This document shows positions 37,701 to 48,542 of a DNA stretch of 64,000 nucleotides, in pieces. A program made the translations under genes and the position numbers. This DNA comes from an uncultured Clostridium sp. (GTDB taxonomy: Bacteria > Bacillota > Clostridia > Clostridiales > Clostridiaceae). The notes beneath the pieces were generated by a model, which saw only the letters and a program-made list of their open reading frames with translations, was not told where the DNA came from and did no database searches. Within the stretch, counting starts at the first letter, position 1. Each line of letters starts with the position of its first letter. Where the stretch lies: positions 7,354-71,353 of the forward strand of contig NZ_CAJURG010000007.1 in assembly GCF_910588715.1 (NCBI RefSeq), given 5' to 3'.

Positions 37701-39170
37701 TTACTTCATTAAATATTTATCTACTGATAAGGCAACATTTCTTCCCTCTGTTATTCCCCACACAACTAAAGACGGACCCCTCCTTGCATCACCAGCTACA
37801 AATATCTTATCATTAGATGTTTTATAATCTATATCATTTGCATTAATGCTTCCTCTATTATTAATCTCAACACCTAAATCTTTTACTATATAATCTTCAA
37901 CACCTGTAAATCCCATAGCAATTAAAACTAAATCTGCATTCCAAATTTTTTCTGAACCTTCAATCTCTTTAAGAACCATTTTTCCATCTTTATTTTTAAT
38001 CCATTCTACATCTACTGTCTTAAGAGATTTTACGTTTCCATTTTCATCTCCATAAAACTCTTTAACACTAGTTAAATATCTTCTTGGATCATGCCCAAAC
38101 TTTGCAATACACTCTTCTTGCCCATAATCAATTTTCAATATCTTTGCATATTCCGGCCAAGGATTATTTTCTCCCCTAACCTTTAATGGTTCTCCCATTA
38201 TTTCAAATTGATTTACAGATTTACATCCTTGCCTAATTGCTGTTCCAACACAATCCGTTCCTGTATCTCCACCACCAATTATTATCACATCTTTATTAGT
38301 AGCTAAAATATCTAATCCTTTATTAAAATTTGATCCTATTATTCTTTTTGTATTATTAGTTAAATATTTTACTGCAAAATAAATTCCATTAAGCTCTCTT
38401 CCTGAAACTTTTAAATCTCTTGGCTTAGATGCACCTACTGTAATAACTATTGCATCATATTCTTTATTTAATTCTTCCACACTAATATCAATACCAACAT
38501 TTACACAAGTTTTAAAAATAATTCCCTCTTCCTTAAGAATATCCACTCTTCTTTTTATAATATTCTTTTCAAGCTTCATATTTGGTATACCATACATCAT
38601 AAGCCCACCAACATGGTCTTCTCTTTCATATACAGTAACATTATGACCAAGCCTATTCAAAAAATCTGCACAAGCAAGACCTGAAGGCCCTGAGCCTATA
38701 ATTGCAACTTTTTTTCCTGTTCTTATTTTGGGAGGATTAGCCTTAATTATTCCTTCACTAAATCCCTTTTCTATTAAATATTTTTCATTAGCCTTAACAC
38801 TAACAGAATTTCCATGCAATCCACAAGTACAAGCATTTTCACATAATGCAGGGCATACCCTTGATGTAAACTCTGGAAAATTACTAGTTTTTAAAAGCCT
38901 TTCTAGTCCAAGTTTCCATTTACCTAAATATATAAAATTATTCCATTCTGGAATAAGATTATTAAGTGGACATCCTGTTGCCATATTATTTAAAATTATT
39001 CCTGATTGACAAAATGGAACTCCACAGTCCATGCATCTTGCACCTTGCTCTTTTCTCTCCTCCTCTGTAAGAGGTGTATCAAATTCATTCCAATGATTTA
39101 TTCTTTTTAATTCATTCTCTCTAATGCAATTTTTTCTACTAAATTCTATAAAACCTGTTGATTTTCCCAT
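37701..39170 (-). CDS. gltD: Glutamate synthase small subunit (NADPH)
   Basis: 489 aa. N-terminal Fe-S region (CMDCGVPFC, GCPLNNLIPEWN, CPALCENACTCG), FAD site IGSGPSGLACADFL, second NADPH site IGGGDTGTDCVGTAIR, and the C-terminal VFVAGDARRGPSLVVWGI-type flavin tail. Feeds electrons to GltB. AAGGGGGAG precedes the ATG; gap to gltB is 14 bases. Confidence 0.96.
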   Translation of the reverse strand: MGKSTGFIEFSRKNCIRENELKRINHWNEFDTPLTEEERKEQGARCMDCGVPFCQSGIILNNMATGCPLNNLIPEWNNFIYLGKWKLGLERLLKTSNFPEFTSRVCPALCENACTCGLHGNSVSVKANEKYLIEKGFSEGIIKANPPKIRTGKKVAIIGSGPSGLACADFLNRLGHNVTVYEREDHVGGLMMYGIPNMKLEKNIIKRRVDILKEEGIIFKTCVNVGIDISVEELNKEYDAIVITVGASKPRDLKVSGRELNGIYFAVKYLTNNTKRIIGSNFNKGLDILATNKDVIIIGGGDTGTDCVGTAIRQGCKSVNQFEIMGEPLKVRGENNPWPEYAKILKIDYGQEECIAKFGHDPRRYLTSVKEFYGDENGNVKSLKTVDVEWIKNKDGKMVLKEIEGSEKIWNADLVLIAMGFTGVEDYIVKDLGVEINNRGSINANDIDYKTSNDKIFVAGDARRGPSLVVWGITEGRNVALSVDKYLMK

Positions 39171-39184
39171 GATACTCCCCCTTT

Positions 39185-42100
39185 TTATATTCCTTTTCTT
39201 GTTTTTTCATAAAAGGCATTAATTAAAGCTTCATCTTTAGTAAATCCCTTTTCTTCATTTATTTTAACAAGCTCTAATACTTCCTTATAATCTTTAGGAA
39301 TTATCTTTTTAAATTTAGATAAATATAAATCAAAATTATTTAAAATATTTTTAGCTTTTTCTGAATTAGTAAGATTATAATGTTCTGTAATTATTCCCTT
39401 TAAAAATCCTATATCATCAACATTTAAGTTTTCAATAAGAACCATTTCCTTATTAACCTTAGAAACAAATTTATTATTTTCATCTAAAACATAAGCAATT
39501 CCACCGCTCATACCAGCTGCAAAATTATTTCCTGTTTCCCCCAATATAACAACTCTTCCTCCTGTCATATATTCACAACCATGAGCTCCACAACCTTCAA
39601 TTACAGCAATTGCTCCTGAATTTCTTACACAAAATCTTTCGCCAACTATACCACTAAAAAAAGCTTTACCAGATGTAGCTCCATATAATGCAACATTACC
39701 AACTATAATATTTTCATCGGCTAATATCTTACTATCCTTAGGTTTATATACAACTATTTTTCCACCTGATAGCCCCTTACCAATATAATCATTACCATCA
39801 CCTTCAACCTCTAAAGTTAATCCATTTGGTATAAATGCTCCAAAGCTTTGTCCTGCTGTTCCTGTACACTTAATACATATAGTATCTTCTTGTAATCCAC
39901 TTGATTTATATCTTCTAGTAATTTCAGAACCTAATATTGTACCAAATGCTCTATCTGTATTTAAAATATCAATTTCTATTTTAACTTTTTCCTTATTATC
40001 TAAAGCAGGTTTTGCAAGTTCTAAAAGCACTTTTGAATCCTTAACATTATTAAGTTTGTGGTCATATTTATTATTTAAATTAAATTTAATACCATTTTTA
40101 GAGTTAACTTGTGATTTATCTAAAACCAAAGATAAATCTACTTTATTAGCCTTCCAATTATTAATATTATCTTTTTTCTTTAACTTATCTACTCTACCAA
40201 CCATTTCATCAATAGTCCTAAATCCAAGCTTAGCCATGTATTCTCTTAACTCTTCTGCAATAAATTCCATAAAATTAACTACATATTCTGGCTTACCCGT
40301 AAAGTTTTTTCTTAGCTTTTCATTTTGAGTTGCAATTCCAACTGGACAAGTATCTAAATTACATACCCTCATAATTACACAACCTAAACTTACAAGTGGT
40401 GCAGTTGCAAATCCAAACTCTTCTGCTCCAAGTAATGCTGCTATTGCAACATCTCTTCCTGTCATAAGTTTACCATCAGTTTCAATCCTAACCCTATCCC
40501 TTAAATTATTCATAACAAGAGTTTGTTGTACTTCTGCAAGACCTAGTTCCCATGGAATACCTGCATGTTGAATAGAAGTTTTAGGAGATGCCCCTGTTCC
40601 CCCATCATAACCTGATACTAATATTACATCAGCACCAGCCTTAGAAACACCAGCTGCAACTGTTCCAACTCCTGCTTCTGAAACTAATTTTACAGAAACA
40701 TCAGCATATATATTAGAATTTTTTAAATCATATATAAGTTGTGCTAAATCTTCTATTGAATAAATATCATGATGTGGTGGTGGTGAAATAAGACCAACTG
40801 CTGGAGTTGAATGTCTAGTTTTTGCAATCCAAGGATATACTTTTGATGCTGGAAGCTGTCCACCTTCTCCTGGCTTTGCACCTTGAGCCATCTTTATTTG
40901 TAATTCATCTGCATTAACCAAATATTCTGATGTAACACCAAATCTACCTGAAGCAATTTGCTTAATTTTAGATCTCTTTGAATCACCATTTGCAAGTGGA
41001 ATCCACCTTTCTTTGTCCTCCCCACCTTCTCCTGTATTAGATTTTCCTCCTAATCTATTCATTGCTATAGCAAGTGTTTCATGAGCTTCTTTTGAAATTG
41101 AACCATATGACATTGCCCCTGTTTTAAATCTTTTAACAATGGAAGATACAGGCTCTACCTCATCTAATGAAATAGGATTTAATTCAAACTCAAAATCTAA
41201 CAATCCCCTTAAAGTTAAACCTTCTTCTTTATTTATTAAGTTAGAATATTCTTTAAACTTTTTATAGTCCCCTGTTTTAGTTGCTTGTTGTAACATATAA
41301 ATAGTTTTTGGATTATATAAATGCTTTTCTCCTGCACTTCTTAATTTATCTCTTCCAAAATTATCTAAATCAAAATTAAGCTGTTTATACCTCTTATTAA
41401 AAGCCATTTCATGCTTAGATAATGCTTCTTTTTCTATATCACTTAAAGTTAATCCACCAATTCTACTAACAGTATTTGTAAAATACTTATCTATCACACC
41501 TTTATCTATTCCCAAAGCTTCAAATATTTGAGCTCCTTGATATGATCTAATAGATGAAATACCCATCTTAGAAAGTATCTTGGTTATTCCTTTAACAACA
41601 GCTTTATCATAATTATTTATTGCTTCTTCATATGGAATACTAATAATTTCATCTTCAACTAATTCATGTATACATTGATAAGCTAAATAAGGATTAACAG
41701 CCGTAGCACCATATCCTAAAAGTGTTGCAAAATGATGGACTTCTCTAGCTTCTCCTGTTTCTATAATAATATCTGCCAAACTTCTAACACCTTTTTTAAT
41801 TAAATAATTATTCATTGTAGAAACAGCTAATAATGAAGGAATTGGTACATTTGATTCATCAATAAATCTATCACTTAATACTATTACATTTGCTCCTTCA
41901 TTAATAAGTTGAAGTGCTTCCCTACACAAATACTTTAATGATATTTCTAAACTATTCTTTTTAGTTTTATCAAATGTAATATCTAATGTTTTAATATTAT
42001 AACCATTTCCATCTAATGATTTTATTTTAACTAAATCTTTATCGCTAATAATTGGATTTAAAATTTCTATTTGTCTTAAACCTTCAGGTGAATCTTCTAA

Positions 42101-43750
42101 TATATTTCCCTTAGACCCTAAATAAACATTAGTTGATGTTACAATCTCTTCTCTTATTGCATCTATTGGCGGATTTGTTACTTGTGCAAATAATTGCTTA
42201 AAGTAATTAAATAATGGTTGCTCCTTTAAGGATAATACTGCAAGTGGAGTATCAATACCCATAGCGGCTATTGGTTCACTCTTATTTTGAGCCATTTCAT
42301 ATATATTAGTTTTTAAATCCTCATATCCATATCCAAAAACTTTTTGGAAAGTTTTTATCTCTTCTTTACCCATAAAATCTTGTTCATAATTATTTATGTT
42401 TATATTTTTAAGTAATGTTAACTTATTATCTAGCCATTCTTTATAGGGCTTTTCTAAAATATATTTTTTCTTAATTTCTTCATCTTGAATAAGCTCTCCC
42501 TTAACAGTATCAACTAATAAAACTTTTCCTGGTTTTAATCTATCCTTTTTTATAACCTTTTTTTCATCTATATATACTGCTCCTGTTTCTGATGAAAGAT
42601 ACAAATATCCATCATCTGTTATATAATATCTAGATGGCCTTAATCCATTTCTATCTAATACAGCCCCTACCTTTTCTCCATCTGTAAATACTATAGATGC
42701 AGGACCATCCCATGGCTCCATTAATGTTGAATTATATTTATAAAAAGCCTTCTTATCTTCATCTATATTTTTAGCCTTTTCCCATGGTTCTGGTATCAGC
42801 ATTAATACTGACCTAGCTAAATCTCTTCCACCCATATATAAAAATTCTAATACGTTATCAAGTGTTGCAGAATCTGAACCTTCTTTATTTATTATAGGTA
42901 ATATCTCTGAAAGCTTATCTCCAAATACTTCTGATGTAATAGAAGCTTCTCTTGAATAAATCTTATTAACATTTCCCCTTAAAGTATTTATTTCACCATT
43001 GTGAACTATCATTCTATTAGGATGTGCTCTTTCCCAGCTTGGAAAAGTATTTGTTGAATATCTTGAATGAACTAATGCTATAGCTGACTCAATATCCTTA
43101 TCTAATAAATCATTATAAAATTTTCTTACTTGAGTTGATAAAAGCATTCCCTTATAAACTATTGTTCTTGAAGAAAGAGATACTACGTAATTGCTACAAC
43201 TACTTAATTTCCTTTCCTCATTAAAAGCTTTTTCAATATTTCTTCTTAATATATATAAATCTCTTTCAAAATTCATTGAGTCTTTTATGTTATTTGGTTT
43301 TTCTAATATAATTTGAATAATATTAGGCATAGAGTCTAATACACTCTTTCCAAGAGAACTGCAATCAACTGGTACCTCTCTTGATAAAATTACTTTATAA
43401 TTTTTATCACTTAAAACCTTATTTATTATATTTAATGCAATTTCTCTCTTTTTCTCTTCCCTTGGAAGAAAAAATGATCCTACTGCATATTCTCCACTTT
43501 CAGGCAAATTAACATTATATTCTTTACATACCTTACTAAAAAATTTATGTGGTATTTGAATTAAAATACCAGCTCCATCACCAGTATTTTCATCTGCTCC
43601 AGTTCCACCTCTGTGCTTTAAATTTTCTAAAATATCTAAAGCATCACTTATTACTTTATTAGATTTTTTCCCCTTAATATTTACTACAGCACCTATTCCA
43701 CATGCATCATGTTCAAAGCTACTGTCATACAAGCCCCAATTTTTCTTCAT
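39185..43750 (-). CDS. gltB: Glutamate synthase large subunit
   Basis: 1521 aa. Makes two glutamates from glutamine and 2-oxoglutarate with electrons from GltD. Order: class II glutamine amidotransferase (Cys17 in DACGIGAV becomes the N-terminal nucleophile after removal of a short propeptide), central domain, FMN/3Fe-4S synthase domain (GGEDKERW, GYDGGTGASPKTSIQHAGIPWELGLAEV, CVIMRVCNLDTCPVGIATQ) and a C-terminal GXGXG beta-helix (GSFGAFIPNG, SGKAFFSG, CGAHGCEYMTGG). Full length for bacterial GltB. AAGGGGCG precedes ATG. Confidence 0.97.
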   Translation of the reverse strand: MKKNWGLYDSSFEHDACGIGAVVNIKGKKSNKVISDALDILENLKHRGGTGADENTGDGAGILIQIPHKFFSKVCKEYNVNLPESGEYAVGSFFLPREEKKREIALNIINKVLSDKNYKVILSREVPVDCSSLGKSVLDSMPNIIQIILEKPNNIKDSMNFERDLYILRRNIEKAFNEERKLSSCSNYVVSLSSRTIVYKGMLLSTQVRKFYNDLLDKDIESAIALVHSRYSTNTFPSWERAHPNRMIVHNGEINTLRGNVNKIYSREASITSEVFGDKLSEILPIINKEGSDSATLDNVLEFLYMGGRDLARSVLMLIPEPWEKAKNIDEDKKAFYKYNSTLMEPWDGPASIVFTDGEKVGAVLDRNGLRPSRYYITDDGYLYLSSETGAVYIDEKKVIKKDRLKPGKVLLVDTVKGELIQDEEIKKKYILEKPYKEWLDNKLTLLKNININNYEQDFMGKEEIKTFQKVFGYGYEDLKTNIYEMAQNKSEPIAAMGIDTPLAVLSLKEQPLFNYFKQLFAQVTNPPIDAIREEIVTSTNVYLGSKGNILEDSPEGLRQIEILNPIISDKDLVKIKSLDGNGYNIKTLDITFDKTKKNSLEISLKYLCREALQLINEGANVIVLSDRFIDESNVPIPSLLAVSTMNNYLIKKGVRSLADIIIETGEAREVHHFATLLGYGATAVNPYLAYQCIHELVEDEIISIPYEEAINNYDKAVVKGITKILSKMGISSIRSYQGAQIFEALGIDKGVIDKYFTNTVSRIGGLTLSDIEKEALSKHEMAFNKRYKQLNFDLDNFGRDKLRSAGEKHLYNPKTIYMLQQATKTGDYKKFKEYSNLINKEEGLTLRGLLDFEFELNPISLDEVEPVSSIVKRFKTGAMSYGSISKEAHETLAIAMNRLGGKSNTGEGGEDKERWIPLANGDSKRSKIKQIASGRFGVTSEYLVNADELQIKMAQGAKPGEGGQLPASKVYPWIAKTRHSTPAVGLISPPPHHDIYSIEDLAQLIYDLKNSNIYADVSVKLVSEAGVGTVAAGVSKAGADVILVSGYDGGTGASPKTSIQHAGIPWELGLAEVQQTLVMNNLRDRVRIETDGKLMTGRDVAIAALLGAEEFGFATAPLVSLGCVIMRVCNLDTCPVGIATQNEKLRKNFTGKPEYVVNFMEFIAEELREYMAKLGFRTIDEMVGRVDKLKKKDNINNWKANKVDLSLVLDKSQVNSKNGIKFNLNNKYDHKLNNVKDSKVLLELAKPALDNKEKVKIEIDILNTDRAFGTILGSEITRRYKSSGLQEDTICIKCTGTAGQSFGAFIPNGLTLEVEGDGNDYIGKGLSGGKIVVYKPKDSKILADENIIVGNVALYGATSGKAFFSGIVGERFCVRNSGAIAVIEGCGAHGCEYMTGGRVVILGETGNNFAAGMSGGIAYVLDENNKFVSKVNKEMVLIENLNVDDIGFLKGIITEHYNLTNSEKAKNILNNFDLYLSKFKKIIPKDYKEVLELVKINEEKGFTKDEALINAFYEKTRKGI

Positions 43751-43916
43751 ATCAAGCGCCCCTTTTAATTCTATATTTTCATGCTAAAAATCAACTATTA
43801 AATTATTATATTAAAATCTAATTTTTAATTTTAAACAATCCGTACTATAAAAAATACTATGCATTAATTTTTTCTCATATACTAACATAAATAACTTTTT
43901 AGGAGTGACAATTTTT

Positions 43917-44924
43917 ATGAAAGATATATTTAATAAATTCAACCATTTAGAAAAATTAATTGGTAATACTCCTTTAATTGAAATTTCATTAAAATATAAA
44001 GATAAAAAAATGAAAATTTATTCTAAACTTGAGTATTACAATTTAACCGGAAGTGTTAAAGATAGAATAGCTGTATATATGCTAAAACAAGCTTACATGA
44101 ACAAAGAAATTAATGAAGATGATTTAATTTTAGAAGCTACTAGCGGAAATACTGGAATATCCTTTGCAGCAGTAGCTTCATATTTAGGACATGATGTTCA
44201 TATATACATGCCAGATTGGATGAGCTCTGAAAGAAAAAAATTATTAGAAAGCTATAATGCTAAACTGCACTTAGTTTCAAAAGAAGATGGAGGATTTTTA
44301 AAATGCATATCTTTAACTGAACAATGCAAGGCTAATTGTTCTAACATATTTTTACCTAGACAATTTTCAAATGAAGATAACATAAATGCACATTATAATT
44401 CTACTGCACCAGAAATATACTCTACATTAAGAAAACATCATTTATCACCGTCTATTTTTGTTGCTGGAGTTGGTACTGGTGGAACAGTAATGGGTATATT
44501 TAAATATTTTAAAGAAAAAAATCGTCATTTTAAAGCATATCCTATAGAGCCTGCATCTTCTCCAACACTTTCAACAGGAAGTCATACTGGATGTCATAGA
44601 ATTCAAGGAATTTCTGATGAGTTTGTTCCAGAAATAGTTGATTTAACTCAATTAGATGAAGTTCTATCCGTTGATGATGGTGATGCTATAATTATGGCAC
44701 AAATGCTATCTAAAGAATTTGGCCTTGGAGTTGGAATTTCTTCTGGTGCTAATTTTATAGGAGCTATTAAAGCATTAGAAATTAATAAGTCAGTTTCTGG
44801 AGCAATAACAATATTTGCTGATGATAATAAAAAATATCTTTCTACAGATTTGATGAATAAAGAACCTGTAAAAGATGGTTTTATTTCTTCTGATGTTAAA
44901 CTCATAGACTTTAGAGTTTTATAA
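43917..44924 (+). CDS. Cysteine synthase-like PLP enzyme
   Basis: 335 aa fold-type II PLP enzyme. PLP Lys in LTGSVKDR, Asn loop TSGNTGIS, the phosphate loop GVGTGGTVMG and GISSGANFIG are cysteine synthase (CysK/CysM) marks; reaction would be O-acetylserine (or a similar acceptor) plus sulfide to cysteine. I chose the ATG at 43917 because the GTG at 43905 overlaps the AGGAG site itself. Divergent from gltB, sharing a 166-base promoter region. Cystathionine beta-synthase activity is an alternative. Confidence 0.85.
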   Translation: MKDIFNKFNHLEKLIGNTPLIEISLKYKDKKMKIYSKLEYYNLTGSVKDRIAVYMLKQAYMNKEINEDDLILEATSGNTGISFAAVASYLGHDVHIYMPDWMSSERKKLLESYNAKLHLVSKEDGGFLKCISLTEQCKANCSNIFLPRQFSNEDNINAHYNSTAPEIYSTLRKHHLSPSIFVAGVGTGGTVMGIFKYFKEKNRHFKAYPIEPASSPTLSTGSHTGCHRIQGISDEFVPEIVDLTQLDEVLSVDDGDAIIMAQMLSKEFGLGVGISSGANFIGAIKALEINKSVSGAITIFADDNKKYLSTDLMNKEPVKDGFISSDVKLIDFRVL

Positions 44925-44933
44925 ATAATTTAA

Positions 44934-44966
44934 AAGGCTAAATATTCATTTTGAACATTTAGCCTT
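44934..44966 (+). terminator. Terminator after cysteine synthase-like gene
   Basis: Stem AAGGCTAAAT-x-TTCA / TGAA-x-ATTTAGCCTT, just after the stop codon; no long T run. Confidence 0.6.
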
Positions 44967-45074
44967 AATCAAAATAAAAATACAGCAATATACCCTTATA
45001 ATTTTACTATATTCTTTTAAGTTAACCAATAGATTAATTTATATATTAGTTGTCAAATACTTTCAATAATCTAT

Positions 45075-46094
45075 TTAATTATTTATATTATAATTTATTA
45101 ACTCTTTTACTTCTTTATTAATAATAAATTTATTAATATCTATATTTTTATCTGAATAAATTGGTATCATAGCAAATTTACTTTTATGTTGCTTTAAAAG
45201 TAACATAACTCTTCTACTAACTGTTATCTCTGGCCTAACAAAAAATTTATCTGAATCCTTAAATGCCATATAAGATAAATTAAAATCTTTAAAATTATTT
45301 AATATATATTCATCACTATAAATACAAACATCACTATCTTTTTTAAAGTAATTACAAAGTGGTGATTTTTCACTTGGATAAAATACACCTTCATTCGAAA
45401 ATAATGATGAAATTTCAGTTTTTATTTTAGGTTGTTCAATTATATTTGTTACCTTTAATTGATAAAATATTATTTCATCAGTATTAATCTTCTTTACAGG
45501 AAGCAATTTAAAACCAGTAAAATTATTATCTTCAAAAAACTCTCCTAAAGATTTATTAATAAAATATAAATTGGCATATCCAGTATTGTATTCTTGAAAC
45601 TGTACCTTATTTACAATATTTTTATTACAAACTAAATTTTCTTTATTATCGAAAATAATAAAGTTTTCTGTTAAATTTATAGGGTTAATTTTTTTATTAT
45701 TTTCATTTATACATTTTTCCGAAATACTACTTTGATAAAAATTAAGAATTAGTTTAAAATACTCACAATTAATATAATCATTTTTACTGTATTCAATAAT
45801 TTCATAATCACCTTTTATAATATTATAATTTAAAATTAATCCCTTCTCATTAAAAAATTTTAATATTTTTTTATGTTCAATAGAATTATAATCAAAAAAT
45901 TCAGTTGAGGGATTAGAGCTATACCTTATATATTCTTTAGTTTCTTCATCATAAAAATCATAATCATATTTAATCTTAACTAAATTATAATAATCAGGCA
46001 AAATTTTTAATTTTATCATATAATCTTGCAGCTCTTTCAAAATAGAATCCTCTATAGTATCTAATATTATTTCATAATATATTTTACATTTCAA
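45075..46094 (-). CDS. Uncharacterised protein, putative immunity protein of adjacent toxin
   Basis: 339 aa, no signal peptide or membrane segment, not recognised by family. It is acidic, rich in Asn, Ile, Tyr and Phe. It begins 32 bases after the end of a decayed toxin-like gene on the same strand, the usual order of toxin then immunity. The start is uncertain: the best frame begins with TTG, 13 bases after GGGAG. Immunity function is inference from position only. Confidence 0.5.
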   Translation of the reverse strand: MKCKIYYEIILDTIEDSILKELQDYMIKLKILPDYYNLVKIKYDYDFYDEETKEYIRYSSNPSTEFFDYNSIEHKKILKFFNEKGLILNYNIIKGDYEIIEYSKNDYINCEYFKLILNFYQSSISEKCINENNKKINPINLTENFIIFDNKENLVCNKNIVNKVQFQEYNTGYANLYFINKSLGEFFEDNNFTGFKLLPVKKINTDEIIFYQLKVTNIIEQPKIKTEISSLFSNEGVFYPSEKSPLCNYFKKDSDVCIYSDEYILNNFKDFNLSYMAFKDSDKFFVRPEITVSRRVMLLLKQHKSKFAMIPIYSDKNIDINKFIINKEVKELINYNINN

Positions 46095-46126
46095 TTTTAT
46101 TCACTAGCTCCCGTAAGTATTTTAAA

Positions 46127-46976
46127 TTAATATGGTCTAGCTACTGATACGAACTCTTTTAAAAATAAGTATAATTTATCCCCAGTTTGATCATATAATT
46201 CCTGGTAGGTTTTTCTCATACCATTTCTTACTTGTTGTTCATTATAAACGTGACCATAAGGTAAATATTTTCTAGACATAGCAGTTATTTTTCTATGATC
46301 TTCAGTTTTTATTAAAATAGAAAACATATTGCTATCACTTGCCCTTTAAAAGCACCTTTTAATCTTTTTTCTATAATATGGTATCTTCCATATCCAGTTC
46401 GTGCAGGCATTGATGAATATCTTGTTATTCCTGCTTTTTTTGCAGTTCTATTACCCCAAGTAAGGGCATCTTGTAATTTAGAACTTCCTTTAATTGCTGA
46501 TAACGCACCATTAACTGCTGGAACACCTGGTAATACAACAGCACCAGCATCAAAAACAACCCCTATTGCATTCCATAAACTAGAGTTAGCATTAAATTCA
46601 GATATTGATATAACTAAAGATCCTATATCAAATAAAGCTCCAACAATTTTAGATTCAACATAAGTTTCAACACTTTTTACATTAAAACTTTCGATAGTAT
46701 AATCACTACTACTAAACGATTCTATTATTTCATGGTAATTAGAATTATTAGTAAATGGAATAGTTATTATATCTCTATGTCCATCTTTTTCATTCTTTAA
46801 ATTTACTTCTAATTCATTACTAATTATTAAACTTTCATAATCTCTATCATTTATTTCTAAATAGGTTTCTGTTAAGCTTTTATTAAATATATTTAAAACT
46901 TCAGCTTGTACCACATTAGTTAATAAAACATTCAAAAATAGAAATAAATAAAGATAAAATTTTATTTATTTTTTAT
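46127..46976 (-). pseudogene. Decayed secreted toxin-like gene (start lost, frameshifts)
   Basis: Two coding segments in different frames: 46935-46312 (signal-peptide remnant then about 190 residues with a hydrophobic, Gly/Ala-rich middle and RTGYGRYHIIEKRLKGAFKG) and 46327-46127 (FSILIKTEDHRKITAMSRKYLPYGH, ending FLKEFVSVARPY). One extra G at AAAGGGCA (near 46345) would join them. A signal peptide core (YLYLFLFLNVLLTNVVQA) is in frame upstream of 46935, but no ATG precedes it: behind AAAGGGG there is ATA at 46976-46974 and the frame also needs one extra A. The layout (export signal, pre-toxin-like hydrophobic region, variable C-terminal domain, neighbour gene) resembles bacterial polymorphic toxins; the toxic activity is not identified. 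Confidence 0.6.
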
Positions 46977-47231
46977 AATAATTCTTACCCCTTTTTCAAT
47001 TATAATTCTTATTTTACTATAAAAAAACAACATAATAAAATATATGATTGATTATCAAACAAAAAAATAAATATAATAGCTTATACTGAAATCAATATAT
47101 TAATATTAGATATTATTTTAATTTATGGAAAAAATTTTATTTATTAACTTCTTTATTTAATAAAATCTAAGGAATACAAATATTTATCCTAAGCAAACTA
47201 TAAATATAAAATGCTTAAGGAGATGCTTAAA
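46977..47231. other. Promoter region, no defined element
   Basis: Very AT-rich spacer between the decayed toxin gene and a divergent lipoprotein gene. AAAGGGG on the minus strand (46988-46994) and AAGGAG on the plus strand (47217-47222) are the only clear signals. Confidence 0.35.
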
Positions 47232-47786
47232 ATGAAAAAAAGATTTAAATTAATATCTTTGTTGCTACTATCTTTATTACTATTTGGATTAGTTGGATGT
47301 GGTGATAATAAATCTAATGATTCTACTACTAAAAATCCACTTACTAATCAAGAATATTTTGATTACTTAACAGAAAGATACAATCATTATTTTAGTAACT
47401 CTTCTCTTGATACAACATATGATATTTATGTAGATGATTTTACATATGATGATGAATATTATGAATTTGTAACTGGATATACTGATTCTTATAGTCAATT
47501 AAAAACAAACTTAGAAGCATTTAAAAGCGATCTAGAAAATAATGTTGTAAAGGGAAATGCTGAAGTTGATAAATATAATCAAGATGTAATAACAGCTACT
47601 GATAAGGCTATTATTGCAGTTGATGATTATAATGGAAGTTTTGCTGAAAAAACTAAAGACTATGCAACTTTATCAAAAGATGAAGTGGTTAATGGTCTAA
47701 GAAACTTAACATTAAAAGCTCATGATGCTAGAATAGACTTAAAAAATTTAGTTAATGATGCAAAAAATAAATTAGGTATAAAATAA
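47232..47786 (+). CDS. Small lipoprotein, function unknown
   Basis: 184 aa. Signal peptide with lipobox LVGC then a helical, charged domain (many Asp/Glu/Asn/Lys, e.g. YFDYLTERYNHYFSN and DKYNQDVITATDKAI). No family recognised; probably an extracellular membrane-anchored helical bundle. I chose ATG 47232, nine bases after AAGGAG; an upstream in-frame ATG at 47211 overlaps this site. Own terminator; nothing nearby suggests a partner. Confidence 0.75.
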   Translation: MKKRFKLISLLLLSLLLFGLVGCGDNKSNDSTTKNPLTNQEYFDYLTERYNHYFSNSSLDTTYDIYVDDFTYDDEYYEFVTGYTDSYSQLKTNLEAFKSDLENNVVKGNAEVDKYNQDVITATDKAIIAVDDYNGSFAEKTKDYATLSKDEVVNGLRNLTLKAHDARIDLKNLVNDAKNKLGIK

Positions 47787-47826
47787 AAAAATAGCTCTGG
47801 ATTTTTAAAGCCAGAGCTATTTTTTT
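47785..47826 (+). terminator. Strong terminator
   Basis: Perfect stem AAAAAAATAGCTCTGG / CCAGAGCTATTTTTTT with T tract, overlapping the lipoprotein stop codon. Confidence 0.9.
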
Positions 47827-48001
47827 ATTTTATATATTACAATTACTCAATAAGGTAGGATATACTTAATTAAAATACTTTTATCTACTGCCTAAATCAC
47901 AGTAGTTTTATTACATTAATTAACTTATTACTTTTTATACACAAGATAAAATAACTATTACATATATAATTATATTATGTAAATACCCTTATATATGTTA
48001 C

Positions 48002-48406
48002 TTATTTTTTATCTGCTATTTGAATTGCTTTAGCTGATACTTGTGGTGGAATTGACTTTGTCATAGCTTCACTTAAAACAAGAAAGATAACATCACCCTT
48101 TTCTGCTTCAAATGTCTTAGGATCAACTTTTTTAATTTCTATTTCTTCCCCTTCCTTTGGACATTCATTTGGAAGTATTAATGTTTCATGATTCACAATT
48201 GCTATTAATTCCTGACTACTTATATTAAAACCCTTAACATATCCCTTAACCTTTATATTTAAAGTATTATCCTCTTCATTTTTTTGAACCTCTTCAACTT
48301 CTCCCATAAAAATCATATTATGTTCTGGTCTCCTACTTGCAAAAACATTTAAACTACATACTAACAAAAATACTAATGTTAATACCAATATTCTTTTGTT
48401 TTTCAT
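48002..48406 (-). CDS. Small secreted protein, function unknown
   Basis: 134 aa. Signal peptide (MKNKRILVLTLVFLLVCSLNVFA, then cleavage), followed by about 110 residues of beta-rich sequence (FMGEVEEVQ, LNIKVKGYVKGFNISS, LIAIVNHETLIL, EIEIKKVDPKTFEAEKGDVIFLVLSEA). Resembles an OB- or SH3-like exported domain; no family assigned. AAGGAG before the ATG. Alone in its transcription unit. Confidence 0.65.
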   Translation of the reverse strand: MKNKRILVLTLVFLLVCSLNVFASRRPEHNMIFMGEVEEVQKNEEDNTLNIKVKGYVKGFNISSQELIAIVNHETLILPNECPKEGEEIEIKKVDPKTFEAEKGDVIFLVLSEAMTKSIPPQVSAKAIQIADKK

Positions 48407-48542
48407 TTTTCTTCTCCTTAGTTAAATTTAATTAATATTGATATTATTCTCTTTAAAAATAAAAGTATACATAAATAATACCTTATACGCTTTATCTAAG
48501 AAAGAAAACCTTATGAAAAAATAACAAGTTTATTTATAGTCT

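Noticed and set aside
46312..46935. Toxin segment as an intact gene starting at TTG
   Set aside because: No ribosome-binding site precedes the TTG, which falls inside a signal peptide whose earlier codons are in frame, and the end is frameshifted.
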